NCBI GenBank assembly: GCA_947561585.1
Contig: CANNZV010001057.1
Span: 122,452-186,451, forward strand
Direction: 5' to 3'
Length of the DNA stretch: 64,000 nucleotides
From: Caprella mutica
Lineage: Eukaryota; Arthropoda; Malacostraca; Amphipoda; Caprellidae
The notes under the pieces were generated by a model. It worked only from the letters and a program-made list of their open reading frames with translations. It was not told where the DNA came from and ran no database searches. Below, in pieces: positions 21,812 to 36,179 of the stretch. Position numbers and translations under genes: made by a program. Each line of letters starts with the position of its first letter. Position 1 is the first letter of the stretch.

Positions 21812-23473
21812 TCAGATACCTAAAGTATTTTGAAGAATAATCCTCCTCCATTCATCATCTAATTCATTCAGCTCTTGTTCAGATATTAGGTTTGGAAAAT
21901 GAGAGGCCAGCGGAGCTATGGTGATCGGAGATTGGTTAATATTCGCAACAATTGTGGGATTCATCACCTTCAATTTCGAAATCACGCTATCTGTACCCAT
22001 CGGAAATCGTTTCCTAATTTGAGACGAAAGTTCTACAAGGACTTTTAAGCAGTCATTTCTGAATCTCTTCTCAAGATCATTATTAATGAAGGGTTCTTTT
22101 TTCAACTGTGAAATTGCTCTTGCTCCTAGATAAATATCTTCTATTTCTTTATGAATGCTACTGTCCTTAGGATTGATTGCAGACAACTTCGATGTATTCA
22201 AGATGTCTTCTCTGATGAAAAAGCTGAGAATATTTTTGTATTCAGAAGCTACTGATTATAAAGCCTGTGTAGCATGAACTGCTCGGACTGAAATTCTAAA
22301 TTCAAAGTATTCACTTTCTTAAGAATATATTTGAGAAATAGAAGCATATGCTTAGTTACACAATTAACCAACGCGCTATATATTTTACTAGCAGTATCCG
22401 CTGGATTCTGTCTCTCTGTTTGAAAAAAGAGTACTAAGGTATCATATTGTTCCAGGATTGCAGTTATAACTTTTTCCCTCGAAAGCCACCTGTTTTGAGC
22501 TAATTTTGGAATCTTATTAAGAGAGATATTTGTTACTTCTTGGATTAACGAAAAGTCTCTTTGCCTTTTACTACTTCGAGAAAAATAAGAAGAGACATTA
22601 ATGAGGAATTCCTCAAGGAAACTAAGCAACACACCTACTGCATGACTCTAAAATATAGTGCAAATGAATGACACACGCAACCTATAACGAAAACAGAAGG
22701 AATTTTATCTCTTAAAAATTTTTGGAAGCCACTTTTCACGCCCATCATTGTTGAGCAATTATCACTTCCAAAGCCAATGATATATTATCGAGAGGAATAC
22801 ATTTCTTAGCAAACAACTCTGTAACTGCATTAAATAGAGAAAGAGCAGTTCCATCTTCAACGGTTATGGCATCAAACAGGGAATCAGTAACATCTTCTTT
22901 ACTATAATCAAAGTAACGAACAACTACTGCCAAGATCTGACTGACTGATATATCTGCGCTCTCATCAATGATAATTGAAAACTTCTGTTGTCTGCATATA
23001 TCAGTAAGTGATTTGCTTTCGTGATACGCAATGCCATCTTGGATTACATAGGATATTTTCGTTTTCTTCATAGCAATCTTCTTTGCTATTTGGCTATCAG
23101 GGAAAACACGATTACACAATGCTCCAAAATGGTCTGCATTGGAGAAAGGAATATTATGTTCAGAGAAGAAACTGCTAATTAGCAGTTCACTTTTTGCAAT
23201 TTGTTCAGATTCGGGTGATTCCTTTTTTTGAAAGAACTGAGAAATCTTCACAGAAGTTACAGAGTTTTTGTGCTTCATTAAGGATGATCGGTTACGATTT
23301 TTCATAGAAAATTTACAGCATTTATAGTAACTTGCATTTTTATTCTCTTCATCTTGAGAAAGCCAATCCTTAAATTCAGGCTCAAGTAGCCAAGCACTGT
23401 TAAGTTTGATTATACCATTTACTTTTCTTTTTTGGGGGTTTTTCCATTGTAAATTATGAGCCAACTGTAGCAC
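21812..23473 (-). pseudogene. broken hAT-type transposase
   Basis: Three minus-strand segments follow in order. 23473-22745 has a Cys-x-Cys and His-rich BED-like finger (SYYKCCKFSMKNRNRSSLMKH), then 'FSIIIDESADIS', the DES/DxS block found around the first catalytic Asp of hAT and ZMYM-like transposases. 22632-22249 covers middle helices. 22201-21812 ends with 'HFPNLISEQELNELDDEWR', which fits the C-terminal dimerisation region, though the diagnostic LxxWW form is not clear. Stops and frame changes separate the segments. Function is lost. Confidence 0.7.
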
Positions 23474-23895
23474 AAAAATAACTTTAAGATTATCAGATAA
23501 TAATCAGATTCGCACAGAAAAATGATCACTAAACAATCAGTAACACACTGACTCACTGATCATAGAATGCACATCACTACTCAATGATTTCTGTTTCACG
23601 ACTGATCATGCCTGTTATCAATATTGCATCATAATTCAGTACGCGGTGTGACAAGTAAACAAAACATGTTCAGTTCAATCGAACATGTTTAGATCATTCA
23701 ATTCACTAAGTAAGAACTTGTTCCTAATGGTTCCTTGATAATATATTGAAGACTAGTAATTTAGATAGACAAAATTAAAACGTTTATCCATAATATCTAC
23801 AATTCCCAAGATTTCATTAAATTCCAGCAGCATTTCCCAAGATCGGGTTCAATATCCCAAGATCTTGGGAAAAATCCCAAGGAGTGACAGCCCTG
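23474..23895. other. terminal region of the hAT relic
   Basis: Non-coding. The outer edge reads inward as CAGGGCTGTCACTCCTTGGG (23895 going left), a typical hAT-style terminus beginning CAGGG, followed by repeated 'cccaagat' blocks. The opposite end of the element could not be fixed, so the target duplication is unverified. Confidence 0.55.
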
Positions 23896-24812
23896 CAGTA
23901 CAGGCATCCTCCCCTTTAGTTACCAAATCACGACTCGGTTTAGATACCAAACGGTAACTAAAGCGAATAAAAGTAACAGGAGATTTATAATTGTCACTCC
24001 TCGATTATATATCTCATTTTCTATGAGTTATAGAAAGAAAATTTGTTGAGTTATTAGAGTACTACGTATACAAACATATTAACAATAATAATATACAGTC
24101 TTTCATTGTTTGTGACTGTGATGAAAAAGTTTAAAGTCGTGCATTTATTAAATGTTTTAAAATTCATCCGTAGCTCAACTCTCACTCAGTATAGGTGAGT
24201 AATTAATAGATACTTAGACTTTTATAATTATTGTGCTACATTTAACAAACCGCAATTTTATGCTCTATGAAATGTTTTTGATATTAGGGTACTAAGTTCC
24301 AAGTTATTGGTTGGTTCCACAATTTCGGACACGTCAGAAAATAAAATATTATAATTATTATATAACTTCTTTTCTAATTGGTATCATGATAACCAATTGA
24401 AATTATAGTTAAATAATGATTATTATATAAAGATTTTCACGTGTTCGAAAATATGGAACCGTGCAATAACACGGAACTAACCCTAAAATAGGACATGTTG
24501 AATTTCTGAACCAATTGCTTCTAATAACCTCATCTGAATTATAATTTTGATGTTTTTTTTAGTTACTGTGAAATAATCACTAAAAATTGTCTCCGTTTTC
24601 TATGTCTACGAACGGTTCTTCTTTCGAAACATGACTCGAAATAAAAACCACTTTTACTAAAGTGAGTTGTACTGAGGCCGGCCATTCACTATGATGTCCA
24701 CCTGACAGGTACGCATGTACAGTAGCGACTGATAGATGCACCTGAGTGAGTGGCGGGATAAACTAGCCTTTCAGGTGGCTTGCCGACTGATGATAATTCG
24801 ATTAGTTCTACC

Positions 24813-25644
24813 ATATTACTGCTTTTTTGTCATTTGTCAATAATATTAGGGTAGATATTTTTTATCTCTTGAATAGCTACTATGCCTTTGATACTACCCT
24901 CTTGGGTGTTATTCACTATTGAGTTCTTAGGGAATTCCTTAGAGTGATTTGATTTAATTCTCTATAGTTACTAATTGCAAGGAGTAATAAAACGCAACTC
25001 AACACAACACTTATATTCACTAAGAAATTGTTAGAGTTACAGAATGTTTGACAATTTAGTTGCACAGAGTGACGGCGTACAGACGACGATTGAATCGTAC
25101 TAATTAACGATCTTCGCGGAACTTACTGAGCTCCCTCTGAAGGGAACATACCCCTTTTATAAGGATACTTTCACCAAGTATTTAGGTGCGGGGAATTTGG
25201 AAATCGGAAGAGAAATTGTGTCGAGGTTGTTTTTAACTAAAATAAAATATTACAAAAAATGAATTTACTAATTTCGAGCTCTTGTTAAGGCTCACGTCTT
25301 TCTCATAACTGTCCGACAAACACATTAAACTTAGTCAGTTTACGATCGTCTCTCTATCCTTTATAAATTCTAGCTAGTTTTTGTGTTCCTTTAGGAGTTG
25401 TTCAATTAGAGAATAAATATGCATGTGTGCTTAAGGCAAAAACAGATATCTAATTTAGTCAAGGTTTCAACAGATGGCTAATCGTTTTACAGATACAAAA
25501 TACCTATACAGTATAATCAGTATACTCATGAAATACAATAATAATATTTAAGTATATGTGTAATTTAATTACTGTAACTCTTCAAAGTAAAATACAAATG
25601 AAATATCAAACTTTTCGTTTTTCTAGACCAATATACCGTTAACA
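24813..25644 (-). repeat. Gypsy 3' LTR
   Basis: Starts TGTTAACGG and ends CAGTAATAT on the minus strand. Same length as the 5' LTR with no indels by eye. It is preceded on the element strand by a polypurine tract. Confidence 0.92.
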
Positions 25645-25664
25645 CTATCCCCCCCTTTAAAAAG
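25645..25664 (-). promoter_or_regulatory. Gypsy polypurine tract
   Basis: On the minus strand 'aaaggggggatag' abuts the 3' LTR start TGTTAACGG. This is the expected primer for plus-strand DNA synthesis. Confidence 0.8.
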
Positions 25665-25898
25665 AAAATTACAAGGTAATTTTCAACCGAAAAGCAAGTT
25701 CGAACTAAGCCTAAACAAGCAAAGAAAAGTAAACTATGTTCTAACTTAAAGTAACGTTAGTTAAAACAAGAAAAGTAAAAAATCTCGTAATGGGTGATGT
25801 GTCAGGTGTCATCGGCCATCTCGTGGTGAGCGAAGTCCCATCGTTTCAGGAACAGGAACCGGCTCACAGGATTGTGTGGCATCCTTCATGGCGTATGT
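25665..25898 (-). other. Gypsy 3' segment, LTR-proximal part
   Basis: Part of the element between env and the 3' LTR; it continues at 37639-38116 on the other side of nest levels 3 and 4. Near the break it is GC-richer than the surroundings. The joined segment contains a minus-strand frame of unknown product with at least one stop. No accessory gene is recognised. Confidence 0.5.
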
Positions 25899-26204
25899 GG
25901 GTGTAGGTCATAAGCCCCCCCCGGTCAAGAGCCCCCCCGGTCATGAGCCCCCCCGGTCAAGAGCCCTCCCGGTCATGAGCCCCCCTAGGTCATAAGCCCC
26001 CCCGGTCAAGAGCCCCCCCGGTCATAAGCCCCCCCCCCCCCGGTCACGAGCCCCCCTGTTTTTAAATCCTTATTTACCTATACTATTTAATCGTTATTGA
26101 CACTTTTGTAGTTCAATACTGAATGTACATAAAATATATGTATATCGGGGGGCGTGCCGCCCCCCGAACCCCCCTGCCAGGTCATTAAACAATCATGAAG
26201 TGTG

Positions 26205-27445
26205 TATTAAATTGCCCTTTTCCTATGGGATTGATAGTAAATTATCACCTATTTTCTAAGTAGATGAGGCTTGTTAATAAACTTATCCCATAGGGCAAAA
26301 TAAGTCTCCGGGTTCTTTAACAATTATTTGTATTTCTTAACTTGAAGAGACTTGGAGGTAATTGATTGAATTCTATTAAACTGACAAATGACTAAACGGT
26401 AAAAGTTTTTAGGAAGTAAATTAAACACAAGGAAGTTTTAAATGGGTGTACTTATATTAAAGTTCGAATAGTACAGAGTTCTAAGACTTACGCACAAGTC
26501 TTTAAATAACACAACACAAGTTTTAAATAAACTAGCGGTTGAGTAAACTTAAGGGTTTTAAAGTAAACAAGGGTTTGAGTAGCCAACTCACGAAACCCGT
26601 GGATGGACAAGTCCGACCAGACTTGGTCCGACCAACCAGTCTTCAAGAGACCATCGCGAACTATGAACACTTTAGTTAGGTGCCAATGGTATTTAAAGAG
26701 TGAACTGGAGAGTCCAACCTTCCAGTGAGTGAATAAACTTCTGTTAAGGTACTGATAGTACTTTTCAAAGATGTTTTTCTACTCACTGCAGATAGAAATA
26801 ACACACAATGCATTATTCAAATTTAACACGCTAGTGGTAATGGCTTTCTATACGATTAACATATAGATCGATCAGATTTACTAATAGTTCATTTTAGTGA
26901 AACCTGATTTACTAATAAACATCCAAATTTAAGCATACTATTTCAGAGTCCTGTTTAACCTATACATGATCAGAAATGTTACAAGTTCCTAACTATTAAT
27001 TAAGTATTTCAATTAGAATAATTGAAGTACTTACTTAATTCTTTTTAAATTAATTAAGTATTAATTTCAATTCTATCTATAGAAAAAGAACTCAATATTC
27101 TAAGTTGTATAACTGATTTACAAAGTTCATGAAGTTATATAACTTAGTACAAATTATAAGGTTATATTCTGAGTTACAAGTTATAGCTCTGGGTTACAAG
27201 TTATAAAGTTATGTTCTGAAGTTACAAGTTATATTAGCGGCTTACATCAAAGCTATTCATTTATAATTATATTCGAGCTCCTAGCGAGAATAACATGACC
27301 ATAAATTCAAATAGCATTTCCTTCTAATGAACAGTGTACAAGATTAAAAAGATTATGTCTGATTAAATGATTATCAAATTATAGAAATTGAAAGATTAAG
27401 TAAAGATACAAGTTCAGCGTATTAACAATCTTTCTATTGTTAATA
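26205..27445 (-). repeat. LARD-like 3' LTR
   Basis: Identical by eye to 36180-37420, including a shared 60-codon chance frame. Abuts the polypurine tract at 27446. Confidence 0.9.
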
Positions 27446-27459
27446 TCACTCCCCCCTTC
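27446..27459 (-). promoter_or_regulatory. polypurine tract of the LARD-like element
   Basis: On the minus strand 'gaaggggggagtga' lies directly against the LTR start TATTAACAAT, the expected position for a plus-strand primer. Confidence 0.75.
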
Positions 27460-28429
27460 ATGTTACAAGTCGGTTGAATTTCAATTTCTAAACCCTTATT
27501 ATCGAAATCCAATCGAAAAATATCCTAAGAAATTTCGAACAACACTCGGAAAACATCCTATGAAATTTCTTAAAATTTCTAAGTCCGAAACACAAATTAT
27601 ATCTATTAAAACAAAAGAAATTTAATCACTCGATTCATGTATTATGAATTTCAGATTAAAATTTGATCTGCTAAATAGATCAGTCCTTTCATCATAAAAA
27701 TTGTGTTTACAAAAGTATGATGACAAGACAATTCCTATCATATATGTAATCATGAATTCTACCTCTGGTCACGATATTAAATCAAAATAGAGTGAAAATT
27801 TATAAGTTATTCTACTCATATTCAGAAACATACATCAAAAATATATTTTCATTTTATGGAATTTATTTAACTAATAAAGATATTCAAATATCAAACCTTG
27901 TTTATAATTATTCAAAATTGAACCTGAAATCCCATTTCATTCAGTTCTAAAATTCAAAACATGAAATATCAAATTATGAATCTCAAATTCAAGTTGAACA
28001 ATCATAAAACTTCAATCTATAACTGCTAAATTTATATTTTAATTTTTAAAATAAAAGTAACCATTACCTTTCTAAAAATTAAATATTTATGTTCTCATTT
28101 CTTAAACACTTAAATGGAAATAGTATCCAGGTGAATGTCTAGTCATTGAAAACACTCTTAAAGTTTTTCTTCAAAATATAAAGTTCGTTTAATACTTTAC
28201 TGCAATATAGTCCAACTATAAACATCTTACTTTCATTCAAGAACCAAAATTATAATGCTTACAAATAAGATTATCAATAAAATCTAAGCATACGATTATA
28301 ATATATCTACTATTATTATATCTTCTACTTCAAGCATCGTAATTTGAAACGTCGGAAATAAAGTTAAGTAATTTTCAGATGAAATTAATTTCAAAATCAA
28401 TAGAGATTAATTACTTTTCATATTTCCAA

Positions 28430-28590
28430 TGAATATAATCTATAATCAATAGAACTTAGTTAACTTTTATATCTCAAATGAATATAAGCTATAGTCAATA
28501 GAACTTAGTTAACTTTTATATCTCAAATGAATATAAGCTATAGTCAATAGAACTTAATTAACTTTTATATCTCAAATGAATATAATCTTA
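28430..28590. repeat. 57-60-bp tandem repeat, three units
   Basis: Units contain 'aatgaatataagctatag' and 'tcaatagaacttagttaac' and are nearly identical; the first is slightly diverged ('ataatctataatc'). Confidence 0.85.
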
Positions 28591-29214
28591 CATCAAAATC
28601 GGAACTTCATTATAGTTTATTCTAATTCCAAAATATTCATTTCAAAATATATGAGTATAACTAAATTCGTTATTACTTATCTTAAACTTCTCTTTTCTTA
28701 AACTATGGTTATATATGTTATGTAATATCATATGAGCTATATTATTGGTTAGTATTCATCTATACTATTGTTAGCTTTACATAACTTATTTTTATTCGTA
28801 GTGAATAAACATATTCAGATTTCATTTAAAATATTCAATGAAATTAAAAGTTACTTTAAATCAAATGTTCAACTTCGAAATCTGTAAACTATCAAATGAA
28901 ATCTTAAGTAATCCTTTAAAGAATTAATTTTCAAATAAACATCAATGATTAAATGCTCATAACCTGAATGTTTCAATAAGCAATTAATATATAAACTTTC
29001 TTTAAAGTAAATTCAAAGTATAGAAATCTAAGATAATTGGACTAAAGTAATAATCCAAAATTTAGAATAATAAGATCAAGGTGAAATGATCTAAATGTGT
29101 CGGTACCATCAGAGAAGACTTCTCAAAGTAGGTACATGAGAGTTGAAGCCCCCATGTTCATTCTCCTCCTTCAGAATGAATGGTTCCCTCAGGTTATCGG
29201 GCATTGGTTTGTGA

Positions 29215-29325
29215 CGTCACCAAGTATGACTGCGAAGTCGTCACCAAGTATGATTGTGAAGTCATCATCAAGTATGACTGTTAAGTCATCATCAAGTATG
29301 ACTGTGAAGTCATCACCAAGTGTGC
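29215..29325. repeat. 24-bp tandem repeat in the GC-richer island
   Basis: Four to five units of CACCAAGTATGACTGTGAAG/GTCAT type. They create an Ser/Met/Val/Lys repetitive frame on the plus strand, which I do not regard as a gene because the element reads on the minus strand. Confidence 0.8.
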
Positions 29326-31109
29326 TCCACTGCTCAGCCTTCTCGTCACTAGGCGTAGCTCGGCTTATCCTTTTCGGATCAACAAGTTACTGGTGTTGGA
29401 TTGTTCCAACATCTGGTTTGTTATTGCTCTGCTCCAGTTTCTCGAGAGATGTTTTTCAAGTTTTGGGAAAAAATAAATCATTAATTTAAGTATAATTAGG
29501 ATTACATTTTTATCTAACTATTACTTTTAGACTTACAGTTGAAGGATAATATTACTATTTTACTATTGCTAAAACATGATTGTTTTAATTATTTCCAAAA
29601 TTTTGTACAATGATTCTACAAAATTCTTTAATATTATAGTATTGTTATAATCCTTCAAGTAATATCATAGTTTGATAATATATATCTCACATAACATTTA
29701 TTTCAAAATATACCTCATTCAGTTTACAATACATATTCCTATTATTATAAAACTGTAAAGAAGGGGTTAGTTTATATATATAACATATTTTTCACTTAAA
29801 ACTAGGTTCATGAAAATCTTGGACACAATCAAAACTGTTATGTTTCTTTTTATTGTTACGTTACTTTACAAGATTTTCACTTATAGTGATAAATTCATAG
29901 TAAAATCAAGTAATTCACCTTCAACCGATGTCTTGCCCATAACGTCAGATCGTCAGATGGATGGGGTTCATTGCTTTTGGTTAGCCTCCTTTACGTGTGT
30001 TTCTGCAATTACAGGTGAACTTTACTAGCTTATACAAGAAACTTACATCTTACATAGATTATTTATCTACCATTACATTACATTTCATCAATAATTATAA
30101 GTGTTAGTCAACATAATTTTCTTAATTACCCTTAACTTACAAACACACAGTTATTTATATATATTTTATGTTTCACTAAACATCAATGCATTATATATAT
30201 ATAATTTACATTTCTTTAAACATCAGTGTATATTGTAGTTACCTTTAAGAGTTAATGTTATTGATCTAACCATTGAAAGAAATTAATTGAACACAAACTA
30301 TGTCGTTTTTTAGCTATTAATTATATTTCGTTATGTTCCTTTTATAATCATAAATTCTCGTACAGAATTAAATCTCATTAATTTTTTCATTTGCTTTAAC
30401 TCAAGTTTAATGTATTCATTTACTTTTTCAAGTAATAATTTAAATATCATCAAGATTCTTGTTATCATTAAACTCAATACTCAAAAATATTTTCGTAATT
30501 CCCATTTATCATTAAAGAGCCTTTTACTCTTATTTCAGTATCATTAAACTTTTCAACAGTTTTCTTTATATTGAATCCATACATTATATATTAAATTATT
30601 TAACTGTCCCTTTTAAACTCAAACTTTTTAATTACATTTAAGCTGCTATACTGAGTTTAATTAATAAATTCATATACGTAACATGAACCTATTTTACAAT
30701 TCTCGTTACATTTATTTTTATGAAATAAATCCGTTCTATTCGATCGCTTTTATTATTTACAATTTCATATTAATCCTTTTTATACTCATGTAAAATCAAC
30801 TACATTCATTCTTTTATAAATCTTGAAATATTACGGTTCCCCCTTGAAATTTTTCTTTAAAAGAAGATTTTCTTTTTCAGGGTATTTACTGTACTCTGGT
30901 TGACCTTTGAACCTGCAATTACGTTTTCTCTTAGTAATATTTACCCTTACAGTTTAGAATGAATATTCTTTATGTATTAGGAATATCCCCTTTTTTCAAA
31001 TATCAACATATAATTAATTATACATCTTGATTTATAACTTTCTAATATATTTATATCACAATTCCATGTATAATCACACTTAATTACACTTCAATCCATT
31101 ATTGTAATC

Positions 31110-31310
31110 TTTTTGGGGTCTAATTTTATTCTTCATTCTGAGAGGAATAAATAGAATGTTCCCCTGAGATTATTCTGAAATTCTTAGAGCCTATTTTATT
31201 CTTCGTTCTGAGAGAAATAAATAGAATGTTCGCCTAACTTATGTTTGGAAATTCTTTAGGGTCTATTTTATTCTTCATTCTGAGAGGAATAAATAGAATG
31301 TTCCCCTTAA
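31110..31310. repeat. about 85-bp tandem repeat, three units
   Basis: Each unit contains 'tattttattcttcattctg' followed by 'gaataaatagaatgttc'. The two halves can pair as an imperfect hairpin, so each unit is also a foldback. Confidence 0.8.
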
Positions 31311-33239
31311 GATTGGATCAAACATTTCCTTGGTTATATATTTATATATTATCATATATAAAAGTTTTAACGAACTATCTTTTTCAGCAATTATTTTATA
31401 TATCATTGTACATAAACATTAGAACTTAAGTACATGTATATTATATTGCATGTTTTCATTATTCATTATACATTCAATAATATTCGACTATTTATTTAGA
31501 ATTCATTCCTAAATTTATATATCAAGAATTCAGTATCTTTATTTTAATTAACAAGTACAAACATTTTTATTTATCATCTTGAAAATCAAAAATTCAACAT
31601 AAAATATTACACTTCTATTATAAATAAAAGAATTCGAATTAAATGTGAAATAATATTAATTGAAATATTTGCTTCGTATCTTGTTATCATTCAAATCATT
31701 CGTTAAACTCTCCATTTGTTATGGTGTTTCAAATATTAGTTCCTGCTACATCTTGGATTGTATTACAATACAGTTCATAGAGAACAGTAGATTGATTTAC
31801 TGCATGTCATTTAATTATAAATAACTATTAATTCTTATTCATACATTGTTCTTTCAGGTTCTAATTCCCACACAAGTAATAACTTATATTACTTCAGTTC
31901 CTCAAATTTATCATATTATTAAATTATGATATTACACTTATTTCATGACATTAATTCCATGATTTTATTTCGACGAAGAACCTGTAACTCATTTATTTAC
32001 CAAACATTACAGTTATCATTAAAAGAAATCAACAAGAGCTCTCTTTCAAACTCATTTATTTATCAAATAATTAATTAAATAATTAATTATTAGTTCTCAG
32101 TAACCTACTGGAATAATCACATTAATTCCTATATCTTTTATTCTCCATATAATACTCATTATTTTATTCATATTATATCCTTGCTATCGTCAACTATAGT
32201 GTTACTGACTGTACCACCTCGACTAATTTTAATAGCTCTGTTGACAATAACTTCCCACTTGAAAATTTACATCGCTTCCTTCAAGATTACGTTTAGTCTT
32301 GACTTTTTACTAGTCAACTATTATAAAATCAAGTTTCGTTATATTTTTACGTTAAGTTATATTTTTATATATATAACGTTTGCTATATTTTATACTTTAT
32401 TAATAGAAAAATAGTCTTAAGATAATTGTTTTATCTCTTATACATTTATGTTCGATTGCTTGCATTTAATTCACTATTCAAATCAAGTCTTACAATTTAA
32501 TTATAAAATTCAGCAAATCTTTGCTCTTATAGTATTTTCTTTCTCAGAATTATCGTCTGACAAATACAATTGTCTGAATTCATATCGTTTTTTATACGAT
32601 TATTTCGTTCATATGAACTAATCACCATTGGCGATTATTATAAGTTATTATTCGTCACTGGAATAATTACAACAACTTCTTATTTAACGGATAATTATTT
32701 ATACTCAATATATATTCAATATACGTAAACTGCATTGAATCTTTCTTATATCGTTATTTCGTTCATTATTGAGTTACTGGAGATTTTACGTTAAAGCATA
32801 TAATTATTTAATTACGTTAAACAATAACCTTTAATCAAATCAATTATTTCTTACTTTTAATTATTACAGGAATATAGTTTGAAACTAGATCACATATCCC
32901 TCTATGTTACCACATATTACCCGATATTACATTAACTATGGTTAAGCAGTATTAACCTCTAGGTAACTTTAAATCTCTTCAAAATATTTAATATACAATA
33001 TTAATATCAAAATAGTCATTTAAATATTCAAGATATATATATATATCTATATCATTCCTTGTCAATCCTTTAAAATGTTTCACTCTTATTATACTGAGTC
33101 ATACCTCTGAGTTTAATATTTACGTTATATCTTATTTACGTTAACTCATTATCTGACTTGATTGTCTTAAATCACTGAAACGATTGACAGGTTCTTTTTT
33201 CAAACACTGCGATTATTACTATTTGAATAGGAATACATC

Positions 33240-33615
33240 ATAATTATCAATTGACTTCATCCCTGAAAATTAGGTATGATTCGTTACATATGTACGTTAC
33301 GTGCATATCATAGGTATTTCCGGTTTACCTGAAACCTTGTTTATTTTTATAAATATAAATTGACATTATAATTATCTATTGACTTCATCCCTGAAAATTA
33401 GGTATGATTTCGTCATATATGTACAATACATGCACATCTTAGGTATTTGCGGTTTTACCTGAAACCCTTTTCATATCTTATAATATCACAACTCAATGTT
33501 GTATCTTAGGTATTTACGGTTTTACCTGAAACCCTTTTTATATTTTATAATATCACAACTCAATGTTGTATCTTAGGTATTTACGGTTTTACCTGAAACC
33601 TCGTCTATATTTTAT
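33240..33615. repeat. two related tandem repeats of about 75-125 bp
   Basis: 'ttgacttcatccctgaaaat' occurs twice (about 33251 and 33380). 'ggtatttacggttttacctg' with 'aatatcacaactcaatgttg' occurs three times between 33436 and 33605. 'ggtatttacggttttacct' is itself a small near-palindrome. Confidence 0.8.
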
Positions 33616-36160
33616 AATATGACAACTCATTTGACTTTCACTGACTTAAAGGATGTTTTGACCCTATAGTCAGATATTCACATTCGTGACTGTACTTTCG
33701 GTATATTTCTATATGATATAACCGTTTTTATGATATCAACTTCTCTCGATATCACTTTCTCTTGATATTACCTACTAAATAAAACAGCGTAATTTATAAT
33801 TTCCAAAGATTTTTATCGACGTTATTGCTTTTTAAGCCACAAACAATAAATATCATTTCATTAAAATATGCAAAATTAATGAAATACGAGAATGGGTTAA
33901 TTACTTCCATTCCAGTACTAAAAATATGGAAAATTACCTCGTTAATATAAAATAGGTATATCGTTACTTTACCAAATTCACCTTTGGTTATTTACATGAC
34001 AAATTCACAGGTTATAAGACCCATTTAATTTATCATCAACTTGGAATATTTTTATTCTCTTTATCTGTGAATATACAGTTACATATTCCATCTGTATCTC
34101 TATTTATGAGTACACAGGTTACTACTAATATATTTGCAACTATATTAGCTCATTTAAACATTGTTCTAATGTTTTTTACTTAATACTTTAAAAATTCATA
34201 CTTTCAAAATAGTATTTTAAGTTCGTTCTCATCATTTGAACTTTCTCTCTAAGCTTCTTCGAAATTCTTATATACGATTTTCTGAATTCCTTTATAATTA
34301 TTTATTATAATTATACTTCTCCTTTTATAGGCCAACAACAGTTATTTTGTTATATAACGTGCTTTCCACGTTATTTGCAATCTTCGCACATTTATACAAC
34401 TTTCACTTTCTGAAACATACGTTCCATTAGTTTTCAATGATTTTACTTATAGAATAATTATGCAAAATAAATTAGATTTAAATGTCGTTCTCAGTCAGAT
34501 GATTATAAAAGTACTGAAATACATGGTATTATTAGCCTGTCAAAATGTAAATAGTTTTCACTATCCCGACACATCTAAAATATTCTATGCAATTAATATA
34601 TTCCCAGATTCAATTATATCTGTTAAAAGTTTATTACCTTTAAATGATGCACATTGACTAAAATTGTCATATCATCTTGCTTTTTACTAACTGCGCTATT
34701 TGAGGCTACTGGTCTTTGACACTACTTTTTACTCCATTATTTGAGACTATGATATAAATCTATCATTCCCCCAGGAATGTAGTGTCATAACTACACTTTA
34801 TATTACTATAGGGACCTTTGTGGCAGGTTGTAACTATTTGTGTCGTATTTTGGTAAAGCCATTCTTTATTACATACTACCTTATCTAACAAAACCTTTCA
34901 ATATACACTGTAAAGATTAGTAATTAGTAAAGATTAATAAAGACAATGTAAAAATTCACAATACAAAAATATAAGTAGACATTATTATATTCCAGACACA
35001 AAATTCATTACAATATATTAACTTTAGGTTAAATAGTTAAATAGCATCACCTAATTAGCCTCTCGTTGTTTAGCTGCCTGTTTACCAGATGGTAGTGTAG
35101 ATTATAAATCTCATGTAGGGTTGCCTCATAGCTTTCCTTTTTTCTGGAGTCATTCGATTTCTTCTGTTCTCCCGTTTAGATTGTAGATTTCATGAAGTAT
35201 TGCCTCGTAGCTCTCCTTTTTTCTACTTGCGATGTTTCTTGTCCTCTTCTTACTGCCTTTCCTTCGTAATCCCTTGGGTGATTACCACCAGATAAAGTGA
35301 GTTTCTGTCGCGATGTCATTATTATACTATTATTCAGTATATGGAGTAGGGCTCCCAACTTTATTTGATGAAGAAGAAAATAACTCGTCACTCAGTTAAA
35401 GTAATTTCAGTCACTTACTCCGAAAGTGATGAGACGATTTAATTCACTTTAATTCGTTTTTTATTTAAGAGTGAGTTTATCACGACAAAAGTAGCTTTGT
35501 CGCCGTACCAGTTTTTCTTGCCACTAGTACCCGAAGAGCTGATAGTACTTTGTCGCTGTTAGTACTTTGACTCTAGTGCCTAGCCACCTTCACTTAATTT
35601 GGCGTATCCGTGCTCAGCTCGAAGTTTGTGTTGCAGCTTGGATGATTGATTTTATTTATGCGCGCCGCTCGTTTCATACTCAGCTTAAATTTTCTCACCG
35701 GTCTTTAGAATATTAATGGTATTCTAGAACAGTTTTTATAGTTAACTGCTGTTAACTTGAAAAGTATCCTTTCACATGTCATGTGAATCTTTTCTGTTGC
35801 TTTTCCTTCCCTTTTTTATGAAGTGCTGCAGGACTTCAGTATATGAGTTGAAAGGGTGTGTTCTCCCATATGTGTTGGAAGAGTGTGTTCTCCCATCGGC
35901 ATTGTAGAGTTGCTCCCGTAATGTCCTTTTATCGGAAGGAGTGTGATTGGCTAGTTCACTCGCATTACCTTCAATGCTTACCTAGTGATTAACACTGTAT
36001 AACACTAGGGTTTCATAGTTCTGGTTTTTACCCTCTTTATCACTGACACTGTCTTTCCAACTTTCCTTTTACTTCTCTAAAAAATCTTTAAACCATTCAT
36101 ATTAAGTCAGTTCTTTTCGTTAATAGATTCTAACCTCTTTTTCCTCCCTCTTTTCTTCAA

Positions 36161-36178
36161 GACCGTTTGAAGATGCCA
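36161..36178 (-). promoter_or_regulatory. primer-binding site of the LARD-like element
   Basis: One base inside the 5' LTR the minus strand reads TGGCATCTTCAAACGGTC, complementary to a tRNA 3' end in CCA. I cannot name the tRNA. Confidence 0.65.
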
Positions 36179-36179
36179 A

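Larger units (their letters stand above)
27460..36160 (-). other. non-coding interior of the LARD-like element
   Basis: Very AT-rich. The plus strand looks A-biased from about 27.5 to 29.0 kb and T-biased from about 29.5 to 34.8 kb, with a short GC-richer island at 29.1-29.47 kb between them. Several short tandem arrays lie inside. The 1.1 kb next to the 5' LTR (35.04-36.16 kb) is GC-richer and probably the leader. Frames at 29097-29489 and elsewhere are not credible genes. Confidence 0.7.

Noticed and set aside
26488..26670. 60-codon frame repeated identically at 36463-36645
   Set aside because: Both are chance frames inside the two LTRs; identity reflects LTR identity.
29097..29489. 130-codon plus-strand frame with Ser/Met/Val/Lys repeats
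   Set aside because: Created by a 24-bp tandem repeat in a non-coding element that reads on the other strand; no domain.
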